Positions 18,691-30,703 are shown, numbered from the stretch's first letter. The stretch: DNA of 64,000 nt from Rhizomys pruinosus (GCA_009823505.1 VZQC01003052.1:2611087-2675086), one strand, 5' to 3'. Numbers and translations are program-made. Notes: generated by a model from the letters alone, not told the origin.

Positions 18691-20975
18691 CCTGCCTCCC
18701 TGCGGGGTCCCCTCTCCGCCCGCCTCGCCTCTTTGTCTACTCCCCCGCCCGGCCGGGTGGGAGAGGTCACCCCAGGGAACCGCGCCTGGAATGCACAGCA
18801 AATCACATTTTCCGCTCCCGTTGGAGAGCGGAGCGCGGGAGGAAATCCCCCGGCTCGCGGCCCCTAGTCCCTTCTCAGTCCCGGCCCCGGCCTTCTCTTG
18901 CCCGCTTCGCCAGAAGCCGAGGCTGCCCTGGACAGAGCAAGAACCCCGGCGGATGGCGACACACGAGGCGATTCCTCATCCCGGGAGGAGCCGCGCCGCC
19001 GGATGCTCTGGTCCTGCGGTGGCCCAGCCGTGGCGACTCCGCCCGAGGCCCCCAACTTCGAGGGCGCCGACCCCTGCGCCGGCGTTAACCCGGCGGGCTC
19101 GCGCGCAGCCAGCGGGAGCCTGTCGCCAACATGACACCCTCCTCTACTAGCTCTCCACGCGTTCCTTCAGCCCAGACGCCTGCTTCGTCTGTGAGTGTGT
19201 GGCGGGGAGAATTAAACTGAAAGGACCCGCGGCGGTCAACCTTTCCATTTGTAAATGGCCTTAAGAAGAGCACGAACTATCGCTAAGCGAGAAGGGTTTT
19301 TCTGTAGCAAATTGAGGATTAATAAATGGTGTTTGGGGGCGGGGGAGGGTAGGCAAGAAAATACCTTCCCAGAAGTTAAATACAAAAAGCTACTTAAGTG
19401 AAAACCCATGGCGCGGTCTGTAGTCATTATTAAGAACCTCATGGACAGGAAAAGACACAATAGAGGTGTAAATATTCTCCAATAGGTGAGTGAACACATT
19501 CATTTATTGCCTTAGCTTGAAAATTGGTTCCTCAAACAGTCATCAGTTTTATGTGTCAAAGTTGCAGTCCGTGCAAAAAATCAACTGGTCTGCAGGGTCT
19601 GCAGACATGAGCAGGTCAAGTGAAGAGTTTGCAAAATATTTGTGGAACGAGGGAATCTGAAGATGCCCGTGTTGCCTACAGCCAAAGGAGCTAGAGCAGT
19701 GAGACCACCAAACCGTACTTAAGAGATAATCGTGATTAAGCACTTCGCTAGGAAAGTAAAAAACGAACCAGAAACCAGCACTTGTATTTTTCTTCCCCCC
19801 CCCCTTTATCAAAGTCAGGGAGCAAGAAACATCCTGAACACCTCATAGATACTGCTAAGGAACTTCAGCAAGCGTCCTTAAAAGAATAAATGAAGTCAGA
19901 AGGAAGGCTGCTTTGTGCTGATATCCAGCGAATCTTGGTAGACTGAATGCTGTATGTGCAAATGGCAGTTTCTATGAACAAACTGCATATATATATATGT
20001 ATTTATATATATATATATAATATATATATAAATAATCCCCTAGCTTACAGTTGTCTACAGACTAGGAGCATTCAACCAGCTTTAAGATCTACCCTGGGCA
20101 CATGGGCTTCTGTAGAGTTCTAGTGAGAAGCACACAAAGTACTTAAGCAGTGGATGCAGAGTTCACCTAACACCAACAAGAAGCATTGAGTCAGTGGGAG
20201 AAAATATCCCCTCAGAGAAAAGGGAGCTTATTTTAGAATTCATTAACTTCTCATCTTTAATCATAGCTGCAATTACAGTTTCCCCCAGATTCACACAAAC
20301 CATTCCCAAATAAGCATTCAAAGAAGTGAAATGAAGGGATTGTTTTTAGAGGCCTGACACTGTGGTGCAATTCGTGTCCACTGGACGATGACGCTTGCTG
20401 TTGCAGTGCCTTAGAAAGCTTCTCAAACCAGATCTCTACCTCCCTTTTCATGTCCCAATCACTACATTATTTTTCTTCATTGCCATCTATTATTCTTTAT
20501 CATCTAAGTATTTTCTAGAATGTAAACTTCAATAGGATAGGGGCTTTTCTTGTTTTTGTTATTTTGATCACGTGGAACACACAAAATATAGTGTTATGGT
20601 AAATGGGGTTCGGTAAATTACTGTGGACTAACAAAGATTGGCATACTTCCACTAAGTAGGACTATCAGCTGAGCCAAGTGTTGAGACCATAAGCACAGTG
20701 AAGACAATAGCAGAGGCCTAACCTCCATTTTTACAGTCTATGATGTTTATAAAGATTCATAGATACGCAAGATTTTTGTTTTATATTTATGTTTCCACAG
20801 TTTGCACCCAGGCATTGGAAACCATTATCCAATGTGGATGAAGGTAATAGAATAAAAATCCCTTAGAATCCTTTAAGCCTAAGTACATAACTAAAACCTG
20901 GTTTTGGTAAGGGAGAAATAAGTAGAATTAATCATTGTCATCAAAATTAAACTTTTTTAAGGAGGAAAGGGAATT
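18691..20975. other. GREM1 upstream flank, no interspersed repeats seen
   Basis: CpG-rich until about 19130, then ordinary AT-rich DNA. A (TA)n-like patch lies at 19987-20032. The 20160-20460 part has a TTCACACAAACCATTCCC-like stretch with no identifiable motif. The lack of SINEs over more than 2 kb beside a developmental promoter is compatible with regulatory constraint, but no element can be named. Confidence 0.45.
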
Positions 20976-21085
20976 TTGATTGACAGGGTCTCCGTACGTA
21001 CCCAGGGCTGGCCTTGAACTTGCAGAAATTCTTCTCCCTCTGCCTCCAAGCACTGGGATTACAGGTCTGAGCCCCCATGTCCAGC
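20976..21085 (-). mobile_element. Degenerate B1, antisense
   Basis: TTGACAGGGTCTCCGTACGT, GGGCTGGCCTTGAACTTGCA and CCTCCAAGCACTGGGATTAC are the antisense B1 landmarks in order. Confidence 0.75.
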
Positions 21086-21415
21086 TCCAGAGTAAACTGT
21101 TAAATCTGATAAAAATGATAAATTTTGCTTCATGAAGCTACTTTCAAACTATTCTGGGGTATGTGGGAGCAGTTGATCTTGATCAGGTGCTGGTTTGTAA
21201 ATTCTCTTATTTTATCACTCATTTTTAGAACACTGTGTAGAATAGAATGTTTACCTCCAAGATGCTGAGAGAAAGCTGTTCCCCAGGTTTGGGGAAGAAC
21301 TTGAAAGATATTTGTAGGAGAGTTCTGCTTAGCTCTGCAGAAGCAAATGCCAGCTTCTTCATCTGACTGCAGAGACCAGATGTGCCATCTTGCAGTGGAT
21401 TGAAAAAAGTTTAAT
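21086..21415. other. Unique intergenic sequence
   Basis: Nothing recognised. Confidence 0.35.
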
Positions 21416-21809
21416 GGGGCTGGAGAGATGGCCTAGTGGTTAAAAGCACCAACTGCTCTTGCAGAGGACCCGGGTTCTATCCCCAGCACCCACATGGTGG
21501 CTGAAAAAAAAATCTTTAACTCTAGTTCCAGGGAAATCCGACACCTTCTTCTGACCTCCGCCGCATTGCACAACAGGGGTGCACAAACCTATATGCAGAC
21601 AGTACATTCATACACATATGAAAATAAATAAAATTTTTAAAAAAAAGAAGAGTTGTGCCAGGTGTGGTGGTGCACTCCTTTAATCCTAGCACTTGGGAGG
21701 CAGAGGCAGGCAGATCTTTGTGAGTTCAAAGCCAGCCTGGTCTACAGAGTGAGTTCCAGGACAGCTGGAGCTACAGGGAGACCCTGTCTCGAAAAAGACC
21801 AAAAAAAAA
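21416..21809 (+). mobile_element. B2 followed by B1, same orientation
   Basis: B2 from 21416 (GGGGCTGGAGAGATGGCCTA) to the A tail at about 21647, then AGAAGAGTT and a B1 from 21657 (GCCAGGTGTGGTGGTGCACT) ending GACCCTGTCTCGAAAAAGAC. AGAAGAGTT recurs right after the B1, showing the B1 inserted just beyond the B2 tail. Confidence 0.93.
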
Positions 21810-22275
21810 GAGAAGAGTTTAAAACTCCCATACATATTTGAATTGACTTGGCGTGCCCCTTCATTCTTGCTTATCAATCAGAACAGTTGGTGCATTTAAA
21901 AGCCTGTCAATAACCAACATTGAAAAGAGAATGGAAAAGCAGTTAGTCATTGCACTGCTAGCAAAAGTAAAGATGGGCATGACCGCTGAAGTGTAATTTG
22001 TCAATTTTCAAAATTAAACAGGAACCAGTTTATAATCAGCTGGCCACACACTTCTAGCTAAACACCTTCAAAGAGCCTGGATGCTCTGAGGACTAGAAAC
22101 TTGCTTGAGCACAATGTACTTAACTCTGTCATCATTCCATGGAAATAGAAGACAACATAAAATTCTATTCATATGATAAAATGCCACTGAAAGGAATGTC
22201 CTTTTATGTTCCAAAAGAGAGCCAAAAATCATGATACTTAAGAAATTTTACATGATGCAAACAGGTGATGTTATT
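21810..22275. other. Unique intergenic sequence
   Basis: Nothing recognised. Confidence 0.35.
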
Positions 22276-22289
22276 CTGTATGTTTCTTT

Positions 22290-22539
22290 TTTTTAATTTT
22301 TTATTAATTTTATTTATTTCTGTATGTGTATGAATGTACTGTCTGCATGCAGGTTTGTGCACCTGTGTCGTGCAATGCCGCGGAGGTCAGAAGAGGGTGT
22401 CGGATTCCCCTGGAACTGGAGTTCTCCTGGAATTGGAGTTTCAGACGGTTCTCGGCCGCCATGTGGGTGCTGGGGATCGAACCCGGGTCCTCTGTAAGAG
22501 CAATCAGCGCTCTTAACCGCTAGGCCATCTCTCCAGCCC
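22290..22539 (-). mobile_element. B2 SINE, antisense, with clear target-site duplication
   Basis: Poly(T)/TTTATTTATTTC tail, TGTACTGTCTGCATGCAGGT and CCATCTCTCCAGCCC end. CTGTATGTTTCTTT is present at 22276-22289 and again at 22540-22553. Confidence 0.95.
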
Positions 22540-22560
22540 CTGTATGTTTCTTTATATGTA

Positions 22561-22751
22561 TGCGTGTATGTATATGTGTCACATTTATTATTGTGTGTAT
22601 GTGTGTGTTCAGGCATGTGCCATAGCAAACATGTGGAGGTCATAAGACATCCTTCAGGAATCAGTCCTTTCTTTCTGCCGTACATATGGTCCCCGAGGTC
22701 ATCAGGCTTGGCAACAAGTGCCTTTACAGGCCAAGCCATCTCGCTGGCTCC
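22561..22751 (-). mobile_element. Old tRNA-type SINE, antisense
   Basis: Weak match to the B2/B4 pattern: GGCATGTGCCATAGCAAACA, GGAGGTCATAAGACATCC and an end GCCATCTCGCTGGCTCC. Confidence 0.6.
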
Positions 22752-23180
22752 ATTCTGTATACTTCAAAATGAACATCTAAAGCAGTAGTTTAACTTTGTT
22801 ATGAAAACATATGTTTTTTATATAAATGTATAAATACTGGGTTAGAATCTAGACCTTTAATGGTGCTCATCAGAATAAAATGAAAGGAGATGGATTACCG
22901 TGAAATACAGAAGACGTTTCAATTTTATAGTCTTTTAAAAATAATTTCTTAATCTTTACTATGACAAAACATTGATACCTTAGTTTTGGGGTGGTAGTCC
23001 ATGGTGTTTGTTGGATGATTCTGTTTCCATTTTGTTAATTTAAAATGAGAAATGTCTTGTGGCATTCTTATCTATTTCTTCTTGTGGGATTAAGCATGAG
23101 GGCTGGTGCGTGTTCAAGTTAGCTTTTTATTAACCACTTAATATGTATCAAATACTGGGCTTAGATTCATTACCTAACTT
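22752..23180. other. Unique intergenic sequence
   Basis: Nothing recognised. Confidence 0.35.
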
Positions 23181-23389
23181 TATGTTTTATGTGTATGAGT
23201 GTATTGCCTCTATGTATATAAGTATACCCATGTCATGCAGTGTGCATGGAGGTCAGAAGAGGGAGTCAAATTCCCCTGGAACTGGAGTTAAAGATGGTTG
23301 TTAGCCACTGTGTGAATGCTGAGAATCCAACCTGGGTCCTCTGTAAGAACAGCCAGTGCTCTTAACCACTGAGCCATCTCTCCAGCCCC
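23181..23389 (-). mobile_element. B2 SINE, antisense (older)
   Basis: ATGTGTATGAGTGTATTGCC ... GGAGGTCAGAAGAGGGAGTC ... GAGCCATCTCTCCAGCCCC. Confidence 0.9.
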
Positions 23390-23662
23390 AAATTAATTAT
23401 CTAATTTAATTTGGATAACTATCCTATTGAGTTGCTACTTTGCTCTTTTTTTTTTAGAAAATTAGGAACCTGACATCCATAGCAGGTATATACCTACATA
23501 TATCAAGGGCACAGAGCTAGATGAGACAGGGAAGAATGCACAGCCGGCTGTGTTTCCTTGGTTTCCATACTGTATACTGTATAATTTGAATTAAATATAT
23601 ATAATGTCTTTTAGAACTGATATTTATTCTTTTTATTTAAAATAATTTTAGCATTGCTTTCT

Positions 23663-23887
23663 CTTTATTTTTTAAATATTTTACTTATTATTTTATTTTT
23701 TTGTCTATGCATATATTGCCTGCATGTATGTAAGTACATCTGTGTTGTGCAATGTCTATGAGAAGAAGGCATTGGATCCCCTGGAACTGGACAGTTGTTA
23801 GCTGCCATGTAGGATCTGGGAATCAAACCTGAGTGTTCTGCAAGAACAGTCAGTGCTCTCATCTACTGAGCCATTTCTCCAGCCCCC
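23663..23887 (-). mobile_element. B2 SINE, antisense, with target-site duplication
   Basis: AGCATTGCTTTCT at 23650-23662 is repeated at 23888-23900 on either side of a decayed antisense B2 (ATATTGCCTGCATGTATGTA ... CCATTTCTCCAGCCCCC). Confidence 0.9.
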
Positions 23888-24196
23888 AGCATTGCTTTCT
23901 TTAGAAAGTAACAAGATTACATTGAAAGACTTTGTATTGGTTGGAGAGTTGGGACAGAGGGTGAATGGCAAACTCACCTTATAGGAACATTGACAAATTT
24001 CACATTATTGTTGAAGCTTTGTAGTACAGTTTTGTCCATAAACAATATTCAACAATTATAGTAGTGATATAGAATTTTGAGTTTAAAGTCTAAGATATAT
24101 TTATATTACTTTTGTTTGAGAATTGTACCAGTTTGGTTATTACAGAACTTTCTAGAAGTATTGTGATAAGAACTGGTTTTAAAAAGCATGACTTCT

Positions 24197-24440
24197 GGGC
24201 TGGAGAGATGGCCTGGTGGTTAAGAGCGCCAACCTCTCTTACAGAGGACCCAGGTTCGATCCCCAGCACCCACATGGCAGCCGAGAACCGTCTGTAACTC
24301 CAATTCCAGGAGAACTCCAGTTCCAGGGGAATCTGAGACCCTCTTCTGACCTCCGCGGCATTGCACGACACGGGTGCACAGACCTGCATGCAGACAGTAC
24401 ATTCATACACATACAGAAATAAATAAAATTTAAAAAAAAG
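24197..24440 (+). mobile_element. B2 SINE
   Basis: GGGCTGGAGAGATGGCCTGG to AAATAAATAAAATTTAAAA. AAGCATGACT precedes and follows the element. Confidence 0.95.
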
Positions 24441-24529
24441 CATGACTCCTATACAAAAAAAAACAAAAACACCCCTAGTGAGTACGACCAAAGCACATCA
24501 TATTTGTGTATGAAAATGTCACAATAAAC

Positions 24530-24672
24530 ACAGGCACGGTGGCCCTTCCTGTCACTCTGGCATTTGAGAGGCTGAAGCAGAAGAACTGCCTTGAGTTTGA
24601 GGCTTTCATGGGCTATGTAGTGAGTTTCAAGGTAAGTTAGGCTACACAGTGTGAGCCTATCTTAAAAAACTA
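24530..24672 (+). mobile_element. Ancient B1-like SINE
   Basis: CACAGGCACGGTGGCCCTTC, GGCATTTGAGAGGCTGAAGC and GGGCTATGTAGTGAGTTTCA keep the order of B1 landmarks with many changes. Confidence 0.6.
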
Positions 24673-24687
24673 AGGTCATAATGAGAG

Positions 24688-25066
24688 AATTGGAGAATGG
24701 CCTCGCAGTTAAAAGCACTGGCTCCTCTTGTAGAGGACTTGGGTTCAAATCCCAGCATCCACATGGTGGCTGACAACTGTACCTAGCTCCAGTTCCAGGG
24801 GATCTGACACCTTCTTTTGCAAGCACTGCAAGACACAGGTGTACGTACATGCAAATAATACAGTCACACAGAAAACTGTTAAAAAATAATTTTTAAAGCC
24901 AGGTGTGGTGGCACAGGCCTTTAATCCCAGCACTCGGGAGTCAGAGGCAGGTGGCTCTCTGTGAGTTCAAAGCCAGCCTGGTCTACATAGTGAGTTCCAG
25001 GACAGCTGGAACTACAGGGAGACCCTGTCTGAAAAAGAAAAAAGAATAAATAAATAAATAAATAAA
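24688..25066 (+). mobile_element. Old B2 followed by B1
   Basis: 24688-24896 is a diverged B2 (TTGGAGAATGGCCTCGCAGT); at 24898 a B1 begins (GCCAGGTGTGGTGGCACAGG) and ends in (AAAT)n. The pair sits tail to head. Confidence 0.88.
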
Positions 25067-25369
25067 CACTTTTTAGTCATAATAAAACCATTTTTATATA
25101 ATATACATTCACAACACTATAAAAATTTCTAAATGCAAATTATTTAAATTATTTAATAGCCCAAATTGTCAGGAAATAGGGTTATGTAAAATATAACAAT
25201 ATTATATGAGAAATGAGAAATATAAGTGAGAACCACATGATCTCATTTGTGAAGAATTCTGAACATGTGGCCATTGAAAAGTCAGATATGCTCTGTCTTC
25301 TTAGGGTTTTCTATAAAAACCCAAGCATTCCTTGCTGCCATTAGGACTATTGTGCCTATATAAGTCTCC
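25067..25369. other. Unique AT-rich intergenic sequence
   Basis: Nothing recognised. Confidence 0.35.
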
Positions 25370-26631
25370 TTTAAATTTTTATTTATTTTTTATTCTTTGA
25401 GAGTTTCATGCATGTATATATTGGATTTTGACCTATTTACCCTTTATTACTGTGTTTCATGCTCCTTCTCCTCCTCCTCCCACTAAAACCTTTCTTCACC
25501 CTAACAAGTACCCTTCTTGCTTTCGTATCTTTTATGCATGTTTGTATGTGTGGCCCACTGGGTTAAACAGAGTTGCTAGCTAAGCATGGATGGAGGTTAT
25601 TTGTCGGAGCGTGGGCAGCTTATCCTTGGTTACACCACTGAAGAATGTAGTATCCCTCCTCCCAGTCACTATCAACCGTCAATGGTCCTTCAGGGAGGGG
25701 TGGGCCCTTATGAGTCCTTCGCCTTCTATGATGAGATGTTGGCAGACCCAGTCTTGCACAGGCCTTGTGCAGATCACCAGAGCTTCAGTGAATCCAGAGA
25801 TGCACTGGCTGGGTCATAGCCACAAGATGCCATTGTGCAGCAGTTCTCCCTAATCTCCTGCTCTTTTCACCTTTCCACCAACACTTCAATGATGTTCTCT
25901 GAGCCTTGGAGGGGGAGAGGGGGATATAGATGTTCCATTTGTTTCTGAGCACACCACAGTCACTTATTTTCTGCTCTTTGAGCAGTTGTGAGTTTCTGTA
26001 TTAACTGCAGACCACTGCGAAAAAATTTCTCTAATGAGCCCTCTATAAGTAATAAAGATAAATATTTAGAAGGCATTTTGATATCATGTCCATTTAGCAA
26101 AATAATACTAGTAGGCTTCTGCTTGGGCCTGTGACCTTCCCAGCTACAGGTTCTTGGTCAGATTTTCAGTACCAGACAATAGTTCCCTTCTGTAGAGCAG
26201 GACTTATATCCAATCAGAAAGTGGTTTGTTATCTCCATAACATTCATGCCGCTCTTATACCAGTGGGCATATCTTGCCAGGCTGGTTTCACTTCTGGATG
26301 AGGCTGCAGGTGACTTTTCCTCCCTAGTATCCTGCATAGCACCTTGTCTGTTGTGGAAGCTAGAGAGGACATTCCTAGGAGAGTACCAGCTTGATTTCTC
26401 CATGTCCTCTGACCAAAGCGAGTGCTGTCTTCAGCAATGGGGTCTTACCATCAAGTACTGGTGAGCGACTTAGAGAAATGGCAATAGTCTGTATTGCTTT
26501 GGGGTGCCCTGACAAGTCTCTAACCAACAACTCAGGGGGAAGTATTCCAGATGTGGCACTGGATTTTTAATAACCTACGGCTTCTGGGAAGTGCATTTTC
26601 CTCCATGGAGGGTACTTCCATCCAAACAAAT
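25370..26631. mobile_element. Rodent L1 3'-region repeat (Lx-type)
   Basis: I recognise the order of segments found in a common rodent L1 3'-end repeat: CTTTGAGAGTTTCATGCATG, a hydrophobic-free CTCCTCCTCCTCCC run, TCATGAGCC-like text, GAGCCTTGGAGGGGGAGAGG, GTCCATTTAGCAAAATAATA, CCAATCAGAAAGTGGTTTGT, CCAGTGGGCATATCTTGCCA and GGCTTCTGGGAAGTGCATTT. It is ancient, with no coding capacity. Orientation is not certain to me. Confidence 0.6.
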
Positions 26632-27715
26632 TTTATTTTTTTAAACATTTTTATTGAAGTTATGTGCGTTTCATACATTATTTCTCAGTCCAATCTAGAC
26701 TCATCTTGTCTTCCATGCCCCCCGCCCCACCCGAGTTCATGCACCCGACCATCCCTGCCCTGAATCTTTTTCTGATTCTTTTCAAAGTTTTTTTCAAAGC
26801 AGAGGATTACTGTCCTTGGGGGAACTTTACTGTTTCAGTCGGTTCCCTGTCCCAGTTCCACTGCTATTGTTCCCTCCAATCTGTACCGCTTCAACATATG
26901 CATATCTATGTCACACCTATACCAAGATTATATCATTTATACACAAACTGTCATTTCCATATCATATTTCAGTATTCACATTTTTCCTTTTTAAATTTAC
27001 ATTTCTCTAAAATATGCCTACATATCCTCCACCAATATACCAAGAATACCAAGTCTAAAAATAAGTGGTGGGTTAATTCTAGAGCCTGTTAAGGGATTTA
27101 TATTATCAGAGCAGAGTTGCTTTCAGGGAAAGTGGTATATAATGTTGATGTTGTTCAGTTTGCCTTACAACTTGGTGCTTGGTGCTAGCATTTTTTATTT
27201 TCTGGGACTATGTTACTTCACTTAACATACATAATATCTCTTAGTTCCATCCATCCACCTGCAAAGTTCATGATGTCATCTTTCTTTGTGGCTGCATAGA
27301 ATTCCATTGTGTAGATGTACCACATTTTTTCTCTATCCGCTCGTTGGTTGAGGGGCATTTGGGTTGGTTCCAGCTCCTTGCTATTGTGAAGAGAGCTGCA
27401 ATGAACATGGCTGTGTATTTATCTCTGTGGTAGGATGAGTCTTGGGTAAGAGTGGTATGGCTGCATCAGGTGGTAAGCTCATCTTAAGTCTATTCAGAAT
27501 TCTCCATACTGCTTTCCACAGTGGTTGTACGAGTTTACATTCGCATCAGGAGTGGATGAGTGTTCCCCTTTCCCCACCACCTCTCCAGCATTTGGTATCA
27601 TTTGTTTTCTTGATCCTAGCCAGTCTTATCAGAGTGAGATAATATCTTAAAGTTGTTTTAATTTGCATTTCCTTAATTATTACTGATGTTGAACATTTTT
27701 TAATTTTTTATTTAT
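26632..27715 (-). mobile_element. LINE-1 3' end, antisense
   Basis: Starts with the reverse of an L1 tail (TTTAAACATTTTTATTGAAG), then 3'UTR, then the reverse of the ORF2 C-terminal region (CCACTGTTTCCACA-like segments; TTCTTGATCCTAGCCAGTCT; TTTAATTTGCATTTCCTTAA). Truncated at its 5' end. Confidence 0.85.
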
Positions 27716-28330
27716 TTTTTAAGGGATTCTCAATATAAGAACAAAGTTGTTTTCAGATCACATTAACATTGCTCAGTTTGCCATACAATTAGGTAATTGG
27801 TGCTAGCATCCACAGATGAGGGATACCATTCCTTGTTTGTTTTTCTGGGACTGTGTTACTTCACATAGCATGATATCTTCTAGCTCCATCCATTTACCTG
27901 TCATCTTTCTTTACCACTGCATAGAGCTCCATTTTGTAGATGTACCATATTTTCTCTATCCACTCATCAATTGAGAGGCACATGGGTTGGTTCCAGTTCT
28001 TTGCCATTGTGAAGAGAACTGCAATAAACATGGCTGTTCATGTATCTCTGTGGTAAGATGAGTCTTGTGGGTACATACCCAGGAGTGGTATAGCTGGGTC
28101 AGGTGGCAAGTTCATTCCAAGTCTTCCAAGGGTTCTCCACACTGCTTTCCATAGTGGCTGCACGAGTTTACATTCCCACCAGCAGTGGATGAGTGTTCCC
28201 CTTTCCCCACGACCTCTCCAGCACTTGGTATCATTTTTTTTCTTGATCCTAGCCAGTCTTATCAGAGTGAGATGATATCTTAAAGTGGTTTTAATTTGCA
28301 TTTCCTTAATTATTAGCGACATTGAACACT

Positions 28331-28461
28331 TTTTTTTTGACGGGGTCTCACTATAGCCCCAGAACTCACTATGTAGACCAGGCTGGCCTGGAATTCATAG
28401 CGATCTGCCTGCCTCTGCCTTCTGAGTGCTGGGATTAAAGGTATGCACCACCACACTTGGC
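28331..28461 (-). mobile_element. B1 SINE, antisense
   Basis: TTTTGACGGGGTCTCACTAT ... CACCACCACACTTGGC, inserted into the antisense L1. A 225-bp unique stretch (28462-28686) with nothing recognised follows. Confidence 0.88.
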
Positions 28462-28702
28462 AGTTAATACTATTTTTAACTATTCCAAAATTAATTAGCA
28501 GAAGGCACATGTTTACTCTCTAAAGCAAGAATAAGGATATCTTTGACATGAACTGAGAATTTCTCAACAACCAGAGAACATAAAAAGGACGCAGATGAAA
28601 CATGATACTTTCCTAAAATCTAGTTCCCTTGATCTTCCTGTAATTCCAGCTGGACTTATACCAATTCTTTTAGTGCATAATATTTAGTTGCTATGTATTT
28701 CT

Positions 28703-28857
28703 TTTTTCTTTTCTTTTTTTTTTTTGGTCTTTTCGAGACAGGGTCTCCCTTTAGTCCCAGCTGTCCTGGAGCTCACTCTGTAGACCAGGCTGGCCTCAAA
28801 CTCAAAGATCTGCCTGCTTCTGCCTCCCAAATGCTAGGATTAAAGGCATGCTGGGCA
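28703..28857 (-). mobile_element. B1 SINE, antisense, with target-site duplication
   Basis: GTTGCTATGTATTTCT at 28687-28702 is repeated exactly at 28858-28873. The element is slightly truncated (ends ATGCTGGGCA). Confidence 0.95.
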
Positions 28858-29647
28858 GTTGCTATGTATTTCTAAACAAACTCACCACGTTGAACACTTT
28901 TTAAGATGTTTCTCAGCCATCTCTAATTCCTCACATGTGAAGTCTCTATTCAGCTCTTTGCTCCATCTTTTGAGTAATTCATTTGTTTTCTTTCTTCTTT
29001 GTTTTTTGAGTAGTTTATATATTCTGGAAATCAATGCTTTGTCAGATGTATCTGCGGTGAAGGTTTCCTCCCACTCTGAGTTTTCTCTTCACTTCCTTGA
29101 TTGTTTCTTTTGATGTACAGAAGCTTTTGAGTTTAATGAGCCTATTTGTCAATTGTCGATCTTATTTCTTGTGCAGCTGCTGTCTGATTTAGGAAGACTT
29201 TTCCTGTGCCTATGTCTTGTAGGCTGCTGCCAACTTTTTCTTCTATCACCTTCAGAGTTTTGGGTTTCATGTTGAGGTCTTTGATCCATCTGGAGTTGAC
29301 TTTTGTCAGGGCGAGAGATAGGGGTTTAACTTTATTTTTCTACAAGTGATGATCCAGTTTTGCCAATACCACTTGCTGAAGATGCTGTCTTTCCTCCATT
29401 ATGTCTTCTTGGCCCCCTTTTGGTTAACTGGGCCAGAGGTCTGTCTATCCTGTTTATTCTATCAAAGAACCAACTTTTGGATTCATTGATTTTTTTGTAT
29501 CGTTTTCTTTGTTTTTATTTCATTGATTTCTGCTCTGATTTTTGTTATTTCTTCTGTCTGTTGTGTTAAGGGTTCATTTATTGTTGTCTCTCAAATGTTT
29601 TGAGCTGCAGTGTTAGATATCCCCCCCCAAAAAAAAAAGAACCACCC

Positions 29648-29892
29648 TGGGCTGGAGAGATAGCCTAGTGGATAAGAGCACCGACTGCTCTTGCAAAGGA
29701 TCCAGGTTCGATCCCCAGTGCCCACATGGCAGCTAAGAACTGTCTGTAACTCCAATTCCAGGAGAAGTCCAGTTCCAGGAAAATCTGAGACCCTCTTCTG
29801 ACCTCCGCAGCATTGCACGACACAGGTGCACAGACCTGCATGCAGACAGTACATTCATACATATACAAAAATAAACAAAATTAAAAAAAAAA
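29648..29892 (+). mobile_element. B2 SINE inside the L1 complex
   Basis: GGGCTGGAGAGATAGCCTAG to the A tail; AGAACCACCCT before and AGAAGCACCCT after form an imperfect target-site duplication. Confidence 0.93.
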
Positions 29893-30663
29893 GAAGCACC
29901 CTTTTTTTGGAACCCCTGGGACTTGCCAGCAGCATATTTCTCCAGACAACCAGCTTCCACATTTTGCATGAGGTAATCTACGCAACCAGATCTGCCTGCC
30001 TGCCCTGTCCACCATCCTTCGCAGGCACGCACACACAGACTGTGCTGCAAATCATGTTGCAGAGAAAATGGCCACTAAGTACTGGCACTATCGAGAAAGC
30101 AGATACAGAAGAGAGAACAGCGTCCCATTTTCTTATTCATAATCAAAAGGCTGGAATGTTAAGTCTGAACCTCCAGAATTCCAAGGGACACACAGATGCC
30201 CACTTCCTCCAGAGGCTGTCAATCTTCTGACTCTTCCCCTGTACCTGAGGTTGGGCCCCATTGGTCTAAATGGGTGGGCTCCAGTTGCCATCTTACCCCT
30301 GCCTTTGCCCCTTTGCCCTTGCCCTGCACCTCCTGTCCCACCACGTGCCTGCAGGTGGCCCAGTCTGGCAGTCCCACATGGAAGTAAAAAAAAAAAAAAA
30401 AAAATAAAAAAATAAAATGTAATGGCTTTTTTTTTTTTTTTTTATTTTTTTTATTTTAAAAAATTTAAAAAAAAAAAAAAAAAAAGGAAAATGGTGGTTG
30501 GAAAGATGCATCTGCAAGGTGACTGTTGTGCAAGCACAAAGACAACCTGAGCTCAGATACCCACAGCCACTCTCAGGGGTACAGGTGGAATACGCCTGTA
30601 ACCCCAGTGTGGGGAAGGAGGGAAGGGAAATGACTATTAGGAGATTTAAGAATCTAGTATCCA
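29893..30663. other. Unassigned segment between L1 pieces
   Basis: 29893-30380 is non-L1 sequence I do not recognise (it includes GGTTGGGCCCCATTGGTCTA), ending in an A-run. 30430-30485 is T- and A-homopolymer sequence, and 30486-30663 looks like part of a degenerate SINE (GTTGGAAAGATGCATCTGCA ... GTACAGGTGGAATACGCCTG). No gene seen. Confidence 0.4.
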
Positions 30664-30703
30664 GGGCTGGAGAGATGGCCTAGTGGTTAAGAGCCCCGAC
30701 CGN
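30664..30703 (+). mobile_element. B2 start cut off at an N base
   Basis: GGGCTGGAGAGATGGCCTAG continues only to 30702; position 30703 is N and the sequence then jumps into L1 text already seen at 29289. Confidence 0.9.

Larger units (their letters stand above)
17380..19130. promoter_or_regulatory. CpG island spanning GREM1 exon 1
   Basis: A block rich in CG dinucleotides and GC contrasts sharply with the AT-rich DNA on both sides. It covers the promoter, exon 1 and about 1 kb of the first intron. CpG-island promoters are often bidirectional, and an antisense transcript is annotated at the human locus, so plus-strand transcription upward from here is possible. Nothing in the sequence proves it. 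Long ORFs here on both strands are what GC-rich DNA gives by chance. Confidence 0.8.
27716..29610 (-). mobile_element. LINE-1 antisense, ORF2 with internal deletion and B1 insertions
   Basis: A second antisense L1 begins within the 3'UTR (27716) and shows ORF2 C-terminal coding on the minus strand (28322-28038, with [20 protein letters not shown] and [14 protein letters not shown]). It is interrupted at 28331-28857, resumes at about 28885, and jumps near 29415 from sequence equivalent to 42270 straight to sequence equivalent to 43865. That removes about 1.6 kb of the reverse-transcriptase region. It is not functional. Confidence 0.8.

Noticed and set aside
18434..19150. 238-codon plus-strand ORF (and several overlapping ones) at the GREM1 promoter
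   Set aside because: Low-complexity Pro/Arg/Ala composition typical of CpG-island DNA where stop codons are rare; overlaps the promoter and exon 1 of GREM1 on the other strand; no domain.
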